From Pseudomonadales bacterium (GTDB taxonomy: Bacteria; Pseudomonadota; Gammaproteobacteria; Pseudomonadales; Azotimanducaceae): DNA of 37,708 nucleotides. Positions 28,402 through 36,026 of this stretch are shown one piece after another; position 1 is the first letter of the stretch; every line of letters starts with the position of its first letter. The notes under the pieces were generated by a model that worked only from the letters and a program-made list of their open reading frames with translations, did no database searches and was not told the origin of the DNA. The position numbers were made by a program, and so were the translations under genes. The stretch covers positions 1 to 37,708 of the forward strand of contig JAQWMV010000062.1 in NCBI GenBank assembly GCA_029246605.1. Direction: 5' to 3'.

Positions 28402-29367
28402 TTATACGTCGAAATCGGACTCGAACCTAAGCGCCATGTCCCGTGTAGCTCGGATAAGGGCATCAATAATCGCCGGTTCTGTTGCGGAATGTCCCGCCTC
28501 CCGAATAATGAATAATTGGGAATTTGGCCAGGCCGCGTGTAAAGCGTAGGCATTATCAAGAGGACTCACCGTATCGAAACGACCATGCACAATAATGCAT
28601 GGGATGTTGCCGAGCACAGATGCTTGCCCAATAATCTGATCCTCTTCAAGGAAAAATTGGTTTACAAGGTAGTGGGTACCTATGCGACATCGCGCCAAAG
28701 AACGGTGGGATTTCGATAAATGCGTGATAAGTCTTTGATTGGGATGCAACGTAGAACAGTGCGCTTCCCATGCTGAAAAAGCCTTGGCGGCTGTCATCCT
28801 GGCCAAGTCATTCGATCCAGTAATTAGTTCATAGTACGCTTTCGGAATATCATCACGGCTATCCGGGGCAATGGGGGCAACATAGTCCTCCCAGTGATCG
28901 GGATAAAATCGACTTGCACCATCCTGGTACAGCCAATCGATGTCTTTCTGCCTACCTAGAATAACGCCCCGTAACACAAGCCCAAGCACTCTATCTGGAT
29001 AGGTTTCAGCATAGTTAAGCGACAAGGTAGCACCCCAACCACCACCAAACACTACCCAACGATCAATCCCTAAATAGTCTCTGATCTTCTCGATATCCTC
29101 GATCAGATCGGAAGTCTTATTATTCTCAAGCTCACCGTGTGGTGTAGACCTACCTGCACCACGCTGATCAAAAAGCACGATGCGGTATTTTTCAGGATTA
29201 AAAAAACATCGACTGTCGAATTCACAACCGGAACCGGGCCCACCATGGACAAACAGCACAGGGATCCCTTCTGGCGTGCCGCTCTCATCAATATACAATT
29301 CGTGAATGTCATCGACACTGAGTTGATGCCGGGCATAGGGTTTAATTTCCGGATACAGTGTGAACAT
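28402..29367 (-). CDS. pip: Proline iminopeptidase family alpha/beta hydrolase, nucleophile Ser replaced by Gly
   Basis: This 321-residue protein belongs to peptidase family S33: LYIDESGTPEGIPVLFVHGG, PGSGCEFDSRCFFNPEKYRI, VLFDQRGAGRSTPHGELENN and the cap domain with WYQ-type residues are present. The nucleophile elbow, normally GGSWGS, reads GGGWGA, so the catalytic Ser at residue 110 is Gly (codon 29038-29040 on the minus strand). Asp265 in HGRFDTVSP and His293 in EAGHSATEP remain. The family cleaves N-terminal proline; with the Ser lost this copy should be inactive as a peptidase. It may be a recent loss, a neofunctionalised protein or a base error (AGT to GGT). It sits between typA (2 bases upstream) and dtd. 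Confidence 0.9.
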   Translation of the reverse strand: MFTLYPEIKPYARHQLSVDDIHELYIDESGTPEGIPVLFVHGGPGSGCEFDSRCFFNPEKYRIVLFDQRGAGRSTPHGELENNKTSDLIEDIEKIRDYLGIDRWVVFGGGWGATLSLNYAETYPDRVLGLVLRGVILGRQKDIDWLYQDGASRFYPDHWEDYVAPIAPDSRDDIPKAYYELITGSNDLARMTAAKAFSAWEAHCSTLHPNQRLITHLSKSHRSLARCRIGTHYLVNQFFLEEDQIIGQASVLGNIPCIIVHGRFDTVSPLDNAYALHAAWPNSQLFIIREAGHSATEPAIIDALIRATRDMALRFESDFDV

Positions 29368-29369
29368 GC

Positions 29370-31190
29370 CTAGGGCCTTGCTCTATTCACTTGCTTTCGC
29401 TCATTATCCGCCAGGATTTTCTTACGAATACGAATATGATTTGGGGTTATCTCCACCAGTTCATCATCGTTAACGAACTCTATAGCCTGTTCCAATGAAT
29501 GCTTGATCGGTGCAGCTAAAATAATGCTTTCATCCGTTCCCGCAGCTCGGATATTAGTCAACTGCTTACCCTTCAAGGGATTTACAGTAAGATCGTTTGT
29601 ACGCTGGTGTTCTCCTATGACCATCCCCTCATACACCTCTTCTCCTGGCGTTAGGAATAGTCTACCCCTTGCCTGAAGATTGAAAAGTGCAAATGCCAGA
29701 CATTTCCCCTGATTCATTGCAATCAGCACACCACTTGAGCGCTGCGCCACTTCCTGTGTCACTACTGGAGCATAGTGCGAAAATACACTGCTCATGATGC
29801 CCGAGCCTGACGTTAGTGTGAGAAAATGGGAGCGAAAGCCAATCAGACCTCGAGTCGGCACCAGGTATTCTACCCGTACGCGGCCACTGCCATCAGGTAC
29901 CATATCAACCAAGGTCGCTTTTCTAATACCCAGCTCTTGCATCACCGCACCTTGCTGCGCATCCTCAACATCTACGACCAGGTTTTCAAAGGGTTCCTCT
30001 CTACCCTGGTCGGTGTCTTTAAAAATAACCTCTGGCCTCGACACACCAAGTTCATAGCCTTCACGTCGCATGTTTTCGATTAACACCGCCAAATGTAATT
30101 CACCGCGACCTGACACTTTAAATCTATCTGCGCTGTTCGTTGCTTCAACCCGTAGCGCGACATTGTGGAGTGCTTCCTGCTCTAGTCTCTCTTTGATGTT
30201 GCGACTGGTAACGAAACGTCCATCCAGGCCTGCAAAAGGTGAATCGTTAACCTGAAAAGTCATCGAGATGGTTGGTTCATCTACCTCAAGCGGCGGTAAC
30301 GCTTCTACCTGACCCGGTGTGCACAAGGTGTCAGATATTTGTAAATTCTCAATGCCTGACACACATACGATGTCGCCTGCCCTGGCCTTCTTAACCTCTA
30401 CACGTTCCAGACCACGATAGTCCAATACCTGTAAAACCTTTCCTTTCCTTTCCTTACCTTCCTTATCGACAACAATAACCTGGTCACCTGAATTCAGCTC
30501 ACCACTCTTAATTCTGCCTAAACCAATTACACCAACGTAACTGTTGTAATCCAAAGCACTTATCTGCATTTGCAGTGGACCATCGACGATGACATCAGGA
30601 CCTGGCACTTTGTCGATTATTGTTTGCACCAGACAACCAAGAGAATCTTCAATGTTGTCCATGGACAACCCCGCCTGACCGTTCAGCGCAGAGCCGTAAA
30701 CTACCGGAAAGTCCAACTGTTCATTACTCGCACCCAACTGATCAAAGAGCTCAAAGACCTCATCGACAACCCAGTCCGAACGGGCACCATCGCGATCAAT
30801 CTTGTTGATCATGACGATTGGCTTCAGATTGTTCTCGAACGCTTTTTTAGTCACAAATCGGGTCTGCGGCATAGGCCCGTCTACCGCGTCAACCAGCAGC
30901 AGAACCGAGTCAACCATGGATAGAATCCGCTCTACCTCACCGCCGAAGTCAGCGTGACCAGGTGTATCGATGATATTGATTCTATGATCGTGCCAATTGA
31001 TTGCTGTGTTCTTAGCAAGAATGGTGATACCACGTTCGCGCTCAATATCATTAGAATCCATGAGGCGCTCTTTTTGATCTTCGCCACGATGCAAAGCGCC
31101 GGCTTCATACAAAAGCTTGTCAATTAACGTGGTCTTGCCATGGTCAACATGGGCAATAATGGCAATATTGCGAAGTTCTTGTCTGCGCAT
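29370..31190 (-). CDS. typA: Ribosome-associated translational GTPase TypA/BipA
   Basis: This 606-residue GTPase helps ribosome assembly and stress adaptation, especially in the cold. G1 is [20 protein letters not shown], the switch region is [21 protein letters not shown]3 is [18 protein letters not shown]4 is [11 protein letters not shown]; domains II, III and V follow, and the BipA-specific C-terminal domain carries [20 protein letters not shown]. The start at 31190 ([19 protein letters not shown]) gives the normal length; the upstream ATG at 31286 would add 32 residues with no family match. First gene of typA-pip-dtd. Confidence 0.97.
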   Translation of the reverse strand: MRRQELRNIAIIAHVDHGKTTLIDKLLYEAGALHRGEDQKERLMDSNDIERERGITILAKNTAINWHDHRINIIDTPGHADFGGEVERILSMVDSVLLLVDAVDGPMPQTRFVTKKAFENNLKPIVMINKIDRDGARSDWVVDEVFELFDQLGASNEQLDFPVVYGSALNGQAGLSMDNIEDSLGCLVQTIIDKVPGPDVIVDGPLQMQISALDYNSYVGVIGLGRIKSGELNSGDQVIVVDKEGKERKGKVLQVLDYRGLERVEVKKARAGDIVCVSGIENLQISDTLCTPGQVEALPPLEVDEPTISMTFQVNDSPFAGLDGRFVTSRNIKERLEQEALHNVALRVEATNSADRFKVSGRGELHLAVLIENMRREGYELGVSRPEVIFKDTDQGREEPFENLVVDVEDAQQGAVMQELGIRKATLVDMVPDGSGRVRVEYLVPTRGLIGFRSHFLTLTSGSGIMSSVFSHYAPVVTQEVAQRSSGVLIAMNQGKCLAFALFNLQARGRLFLTPGEEVYEGMVIGEHQRTNDLTVNPLKGKQLTNIRAAGTDESIILAAPIKHSLEQAIEFVNDDELVEITPNHIRIRKKILADNERKQVNRARP

Positions 31191-31294
31191 AGGAGCCTTC
31201 AGCGGTCCGAAGCGGCCACCGCTTTCGCGGAGCAAACCAATTTTCGGTTTAGATTCATGTTTGATAAGAGCCTGGTAGGTTGGCAAAGCGCGGC

Positions 31295-31300
31295 ATTATA
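31295..31300 (-). promoter_or_regulatory. Candidate -10 element for typA
   Basis: A perfect TATAAT on the minus strand lies about 105 bases upstream of the typA ATG; the region 16 bases before it (CTGCAA) is only a weak -35 match. A second TATAAT on the plus strand at 31326-31331 could serve the PP-loop gene but has no convincing -35. Confidence 0.35.
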
Positions 31301-31373
31301 CCTAAACCATTGCTCCTTGCAGTGTTATAATTCAAGTTCTCTGATCTTCAGTTTTCTTTCTATTTGTCAAATT

Positions 31374-32424
31374 ATGTCTCATACCCCTAAAGCGGTTGTG
31401 CTTATCTCCGGTGGCCTGGATTCCTTGCTTGCCGCAAAAGTTGTCATGGACCAGGGCGTCCACGTCGAAGGTATTAACTTTTATACTGGTTTTTGTGTGG
31501 AAGGCCATACCCATGCCATCCGTCAGAAGGACAAACAAAAAAGCCAAACGAAACAACGCGCTTTGGGTAGCTGAACAACTCGGCATCAAACTACATATCA
31601 TTGAAGTGATTGAAGAATACAAAGACGTAGTTATCAATCCTAAACACGGCTATGGACAGAACCTAAACCCGTGCCTCGACTGCAAGATATTCATGGTGAA
31701 CAAAGCGCAGGCCTGGGCATGGATGGAGGAAAATCAGTTTGATTTCATTATCACCGGAGAAGTCATCGGGCAACGGCCAAAATCACAACGTCGCGAAACC
31801 ATGCCTGTTATCGCAAGGGAATCAGGAGCCGAGGACCGATTGTTACGTCCCCTGTGTGCAAAACACCTGCCGATGACACTGCCGGAACGCGAGGGCTGGG
31901 TCGACCGGGAAGCAATGCTTGATTTTCATGGACGCAATCGCAAGCCTCAAATTGCCCTCGCCCATAAACTGGGATTCACCGATTTTGCGCAACCTGCGGG
32001 AGGATGCTGTTTTCTCACTGATCAGTCCTATTCATCAAAATTACAGGACCTCTGGACCACCGGCGGTAAGCGTGAATATGAAATCGATGACATTATGCTG
32101 CTAAAGGTGGAACGTCATATACGGCCCAAACCAAATTTCAAACTCATTGTTGGTCGCGAGGAAGGTGAGAATAATTACCTGTCCGGTTACCGACGCGACT
32201 TCACCAGTATCAGCACAGTGTCCCACAAGGGTCCGTTAGTTCTGGTTGATGGATCACCAAGCGAAGACGACCTAAAACTTGCCGCAGAAATAACGGCGCG
32301 TTTTAGCCAGGGTAGAGACGCAAGTGACGTAGACGTGGAAATCACCACCAAAGATGGCCAATGCCAACGCCTGACCGTGCAACCAATGGCGACAACAGCC
32401 ATCGAGCAATCGTGGTATGTCTAG
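31374..32424 (+). pseudogene. PP-loop ATPase, MnmA/ThiI-like tRNA-thiolation family, with a frameshift
   Basis: The gene begins MSHTPKAVVLISGGLDSLLA, with the ATP pyrophosphatase P-loop SGGLDS at residues 12-17. It continues in another frame through NALWVAEQLGIKLHIIEVIE, NLNPCLDCKIFMVNKAQ (a CxxC that could hold sulfur), PAGGCCFLT, and a C-terminal domain with RHIRPKPNFKLIVGREEGEN that resembles an NFACT-R-like RNA-binding domain. Removing one A from the A6 run at 31537-31542 joins the halves into 349 residues. The whole protein resembles thiouridylase-like enzymes, but I cannot say which tRNA position it acts on. It overlaps a TusA-family gene, a sulfur-relay partner. It may be broken in nature, corrected by slippage, or hit by a homopolymer error. 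Confidence 0.75.
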
Positions 32425-32650
32425 CTTCGATCTGGATGTCCGAAGATTGCTCTGCCCTATGCCGGTAATCAAGACACAAGACAGGATTAAGGAACTTGAA
32501 CCCGGTGATCAGCTCGCTGTCTACTGCACCGATCCTGGTGTATTGGAAGATATACCCACCTGGTGTCGCATTAATGGCCATACGGTACTCACATCTGAAA
32601 GCAACGACCAAGAAATATGCATCACGATCGAGGTAGAAGCGCCCCAATAA
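32417..32650 (+). CDS. TusA-family sulfur-carrier protein
   Basis: This 77-residue protein has the TusA core: a short N-terminal strand, the Cys-Pro motif LLCPMPVIKTQDRIKEL (Cys13) that carries persulfide sulfur, and EPGDQLAVYCTDPGVLEDIP. Such proteins hand sulfur to tRNA-thiolating and other enzymes. It overlaps the PP-loop gene by 8 bases, so the two are probably translated together, suggesting it supplies sulfur to that enzyme. It is distinct from the canonical TusA of the TusBCD relay, whose other genes are not present here. An NtrC-like site overlaps its stop. Confidence 0.85.
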   Translation: MSSFDLDVRRLLCPMPVIKTQDRIKELEPGDQLAVYCTDPGVLEDIPTWCRINGHTVLTSESNDQEICITIEVEAPQ

Positions 32651-32685
32651 GGTGCGCTTAATGAAAAACGCGCCACATTAGTGCG
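32638..32685 (+). promoter_or_regulatory. Two NtrC-like binding sites upstream of glnA
   Basis: Site 1, AGCGCCCC / GGTGCGCT with a 5-base centre (32638-32658), is a near-perfect dyad; site 2, CGCGCC / AGTGCG with a 5-base centre (32669-32685), is weaker. The NtrC consensus is TGCACC-N5-GGTGCA. Their centres are about 29 bases apart and lie about 125 and 96 bases before the predicted transcription start, close to the positions of the enhancer sites at E. coli glnAp2. Confidence 0.65.
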
Positions 32686-32746
32686 GTCACGAATAAACCT
32701 CTCCCCCACAACGCCCTATTTATAAGGGTTTATTATTGATCAGTGA

Positions 32747-32762
32747 TGGCATATTCTTTGCT
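32747..32762 (+). promoter_or_regulatory. glnA: Sigma-54 (RpoN) promoter of glnA
   Basis: TGGCATATTCTTTGCT matches the -24/-12 consensus TGGCAC-N5-TTGCW with exact spacing. Transcription should start near 32773, giving a 36-base leader before the glnA ATG at 32809, with GGAGG at 32798-32802 as ribosome binding site. Confidence 0.9.
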
Positions 32763-32808
32763 GTCTTAATACGCACCACATTGATACCAAATCCTTTGGA
32801 GGACTGAA

Positions 32809-34221
32809 ATGTCAGAGAAAACTCTGAATCTAATAAAAGAAACCGACGCCAGATGGGTTGATCTTCGATTTACCGATTCTCGGGGTAAAGAACAACATGT
32901 CACCAACTCTGCGGCACAGGTCGACGAAGATTTCTTCGAAAACGGCGCGATGTTCGACGGATCCTCCATCGCGGGTTGGAAGCCAATCAACGAATCAGAC
33001 ATGATTCTGATGCCGGATGACGAGTCAGCTGTAGTCGATCCCTTTACCGAAGAAACTACCGTCAATGTTCGCTGCGACATTCTCGAGCCGAGCACACTAC
33101 AGGGTTACGATCGTGATCCACGATCACTTGGCAAACGAGCTGAAGCCTATCTCGCATCTACCGGCATTGGAGACACGGCATTCTTCGGTCCGGAAGCGGA
33201 ATTTTTTATTTTCGATGATGTTAAATACAAAGCTGATATGAGCGGTGCCAGTTACCAGATAGAGTCGCAAGAAGCTGCCTGGATGACCGGCGCGGACTTT
33301 GACGGCGGTAATATGGGACACCGACCCGGCATCAAAGGCGGTTATTTTCCGGTACCTCCCGTCGACTCTTTTGTTGACCTGCGTAATGCCATGTGTGGCG
33401 CCATGGAGGCCATGGGCCTGACGATTGAACTGCACCACCACGAAGTAGGTACCGCTGGCCAAGGGGAAATTAGTACCCGTTTTAATTCACTGGTCCGGCA
33501 GGGTGACGAACTTCAGATGTATAAGTACTGTGTACACAACGTCGCCCACGCTTACGGTAAAACAGCGACCTTTATGCCCAAGCCACTAGTTGGCGACAAC
33601 GGCAACGGCATGCACTGCCACCAGTCTATCTGGAAAGATGGAACGAACATTTTCGCAGGCGATGGCTACGGCAATCTGTCTCAGGAAGCACTCTGGTACA
33701 TCGGCGGCATTATCAAACATGCCAGGGCAATCAACGCTTTCTCGAACCCGGGCACCAATTCCTACAAGCGATTGGTACCTGGCTTTGAAGCACCAGTATT
33801 GCTGGTTTATTCAGCCCGGAATCTTTCTGCTTCTATCCGGATTCCCTATGTTCAGGGTGGTAACCCTAAGGGTGTGCGTGTAGAAGTTCGTTTCGGCGAT
33901 CCCTCAGCCAACCCATACCTGATGTTCTCATCGATGTTGATGGCAGGCCTTGATGGTATCAAAAACAAGATCGACCCAATCGGACCCATGGACAAAGATT
34001 TGTATGACTTACCTGCTGAGGAAATCAAGGATATTCCTACAGTCGCCTCATCACTCGAGATGGCTCTTTCAGCGCTGGATAATGATCGTGAATTCCTGAC
34101 CCAGGGAGATGTGTTCTCCAACGGTATGATTGATGCGTACATCGATTTAAAGACTGAGGAGGTCGAATTATTGAATTCCACCACGCATCCGGTTGAGTTC
34201 CAGATGTATTACAGCGTGTAA
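32809..34221 (+). CDS. glnA: Glutamine synthetase type I
   Basis: This 470-residue dodecameric enzyme makes glutamine from glutamate, ammonium and ATP. Beta-grasp domain signature [20 protein letters not shown], the ATP-binding [12 protein letters not shown] and metal-ligand residues, [20 protein letters not shown], the [18 protein letters not shown] flap region and the adenylylation-site Tyr in [11 protein letters not shown] are all seen. In the SARNRSASIRIP element the second Arg is Leu ([12 protein letters not shown]; residue 339, codon 33823-33825, CGT to CTT being one change); this Arg belongs to the active site in E. coli. The next gene cluster is ntrBC. It ends at a strong terminator. 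Confidence 0.96.
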   Translation: MSEKTLNLIKETDARWVDLRFTDSRGKEQHVTNSAAQVDEDFFENGAMFDGSSIAGWKPINESDMILMPDDESAVVDPFTEETTVNVRCDILEPSTLQGYDRDPRSLGKRAEAYLASTGIGDTAFFGPEAEFFIFDDVKYKADMSGASYQIESQEAAWMTGADFDGGNMGHRPGIKGGYFPVPPVDSFVDLRNAMCGAMEAMGLTIELHHHEVGTAGQGEISTRFNSLVRQGDELQMYKYCVHNVAHAYGKTATFMPKPLVGDNGNGMHCHQSIWKDGTNIFAGDGYGNLSQEALWYIGGIIKHARAINAFSNPGTNSYKRLVPGFEAPVLLVYSARNLSASIRIPYVQGGNPKGVRVEVRFGDPSANPYLMFSSMLMAGLDGIKNKIDPIGPMDKDLYDLPAEEIKDIPTVASSLEMALSALDNDREFLTQGDVFSNGMIDAYIDLKTEEVELLNSTTHPVEFQMYYSV

Positions 34222-34235
34222 TTCGTAATAAGCAG

Positions 34236-34267
34236 TAAAAAAGTCCCTCCTGGAGGGACTTTTTTTG
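34236..34267 (+). terminator. Rho-independent terminator after glnA
   Basis: A perfect hairpin with arms AAGTCCCTCC and GGAGGGACTT around a single T is followed by a run of T, 20 bases after the glnA stop. It should end most glnA transcripts, keeping ntrBC expression separate. Confidence 0.93.
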
Positions 34268-34308
34268 CCTCAATTGCCCCTACAATGGAAGCATTGAGAG
34301 GTTACCCT

Positions 34309-34807
34309 GTGATTCGTTTTATAATCGTCATCTTTTGCAGTACCACATCCGCTGCGACCATCTACAAGTCGGAGGATGAATTCGGCCGACCGGTATACTC
34401 CAATCGTGCCGATGAAACCGCCAGCGAAGTCGAACTGAAGGAACCTACGACATATAAAGGCGGCAACCTCCCCAGCATCAAAGAAGGATGCGCCCGAGCA
34501 ACAACAGCGTTACGCCACATTGGATATTGTTGCACCCGAAAACGACACAGCCGTTCGCAACAATGCAGGGATATTGACCCTAACAGTGAAGGTAGAACCA
34601 CGCGTACAGTCGCACCACACACTGACACTGCTGATGGATGGCCAACCCTATCAAAAGCTTACAGGTACAGGCACGATAGTTTTGGAAAATGTCGATCGCG
34701 GTACTCACGTCTTTCAGTTACAGGTGACCCATGAACAAAGCGGAAAAGTGATCGAAACCGGCCCTGCCTCCTCTGTCATCCTGCTTCGGCACTCGGTTCA
34801 ACACTAG
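34309..34807 (+). pseudogene. DUF4124-domain secreted protein, frameshifted
   Basis: From GTG 34309 (GAGAGG seven bases before it) the frame gives a signal peptide (MIRFIIVIFCSTTSAA) and a DUF4124 motif, IYKSEDEFGRPVYSNRADET. It then leaves frame at about 34460-34475; the next frame continues with EQQQRYATLDIVAPENDTAV and LLMDGQPYQKLTGTGTIVLE, an Ig-like beta domain, to TAG 34805-34807. Removing one base restores a 165-residue protein. DUF4124 genes sit between glnA and ntrB in Pseudomonas and relatives; the function is unknown and probably periplasmic. An upstream ATG at 34285 is possible, but the hydrophobic start at 34309 looks like the real signal peptide. Confidence 0.72.
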
Positions 34808-34818
34808 AAAAATCTATC

Positions 34819-34835
34819 CGCACCACTTTGGTGCA
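34819..34835 (+). promoter_or_regulatory. NtrC-binding site upstream of ntrB
   Basis: CGCACC-ACTTT-GGTGCA matches the NtrC consensus TGCACC-N5-GGTGCA at 11 of 12 positions. It lies 124 bases before the ntrB start, so NtrC probably controls its own operon. The dyad is followed by ATATATTTTT and so could alternatively act as a weak terminator of the DUF4124 gene. The rest of the 34808-34958 gap shows no clear promoter. Confidence 0.7.
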
Positions 34836-34958
34836 TATATTTTTAATCTGATCTACAATTCATTTCTCTAGTGGGCATTATCACTGGTCTCTAGCCAGGC
34901 GACAGAAGTGGTGTAGTTTTTGCACTGTATTAGCTTTTAAGCTATTTGTTTGAGATCC

Positions 34959-36026
34959 ATGGAAGCAGTTCCAAACATGAATGAGAACATTCTCAGCAAC
35001 CTTTATACCGCGATTGTCTCGCTGGATCATGAGTTGCGTATCTGCTTTATCAATCAGCCGGCAGAAAGCCTGCTGGAAATCTCCGCCACCAAGAGTCTGG
35101 GGCAACCGCTCGCAGAACTCGTCTGTGGATTCGGCGCGTACGTTTGGGTCTTCTATGACGCCATCCAGTCAGGCCAACCGTATACCCAGAGAATGGCAGA
35201 ACTCACTTTAGCTTCCGGCAGCACAACTACCGTTGACTTCACTATCTCTCCAGTTCGCGAAGACGAATGGCCTAGATTGCTGCTAGAGATACATCCCCTG
35301 GACCGCTATCTGCGTATCGACAGAGACGCAGCCCTGCAGGCGAACCAAAAAATCTCGCTTCAGATGGTAAGGGGATTGGCGCATGAGATTAAAAACCCAC
35401 TCGGCGGAATCCGCGGTTCCGCAGAATTATTGGCAAAGGAACTGCCCTCTGAAGAACTGCTCGAATACACGCAAGTTATCATCGAAGAAACTGATCGCCT
35501 AGCAAGGCTGGTGGACAGGATGCTCGGACCGCGGCACAACCTCAACCCAAAGATGACCAATATCCATGAGTTACTGGAAAGGGTCGGCAAACTTGTTCTA
35601 TTTGAAAACAGTCAGGTCGACATCACGAAAGATTACGACCCCTCCATCCCGGAGCTTTCAATTGATTCAGAGTTAATGTACCAGGCAATTTTGAATCTTG
35701 CCCGTAATGCAATACAAAGCATGGAGAATGTCGCTAGTCCAGCGCTGAGATTTTCGACACGCATTGAACGACAGTTCACGATAAACGGCACGCGATATCG
35801 AAACGTGCTACGGATCGAAATCGCAGACAATGGTTGTGGTATTCCCGATGACCTAAAACAAAACCTGTTTTACCCGATGATCAGCGGCCGTCCTGACGGG
35901 ACGGGCCTTGGTCTACCGCTGGTCAACACAGTGGTTCACCAACATAGGGGTATCGTTGAATTTGATAGCGAACCCGGAAACACAACATTTAGGGTCTATA
36001 TTCCCCTGGAGCAATATCATGAATAA
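34959..36026 (+). CDS. glnL: Nitrogen regulation sensor histidine kinase NtrB (GlnL)
   Basis: This 355-residue soluble kinase phosphorylates or dephosphorylates NtrC in response to PII. An N-terminal PAS domain (about 15-115, with YTAIVSLDHELRICFINQPA) is followed by the H box MVRGLAHEIKNPLGGIRGSA with the phospho-His, the X region, N box LNLARNAIQSM, G1 box DNGCGIPDDLKQNLF and the G2 box GTGLGLPLVNTVVHQHRG. The start is ATG 34959; an ATG at 34977 is also possible. The C-terminal 8 bases overlap ntrC. The symbol ntrB is used equally for this gene. Confidence 0.95.
   Translation: MEAVPNMNENILSNLYTAIVSLDHELRICFINQPAESLLEISATKSLGQPLAELVCGFGAYVWVFYDAIQSGQPYTQRMAELTLASGSTTTVDFTISPVREDEWPRLLLEIHPLDRYLRIDRDAALQANQKISLQMVRGLAHEIKNPLGGIRGSAELLAKELPSEELLEYTQVIIEETDRLARLVDRMLGPRHNLNPKMTNIHELLERVGKLVLFENSQVDITKDYDPSIPELSIDSELMYQAILNLARNAIQSMENVASPALRFSTRIERQFTINGTRYRNVLRIEIADNGCGIPDDLKQNLFYPMISGRPDGTGLGLPLVNTVVHQHRGIVEFDSEPGNTTFRVYIPLEQYHE

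Noticed and set aside
30653-30670. 16-base palindrome GTTGTCCATGGACAAC inside typA.
   Set aside because: Roughly one such match is expected by chance in this length of DNA.
31537-31543. Programmed -1 ribosomal frameshift at the A6 run.
   Set aside because: The shift needed is +1 (or -2), the run is short for transcriptional slippage, and no stimulatory hairpin is evident.
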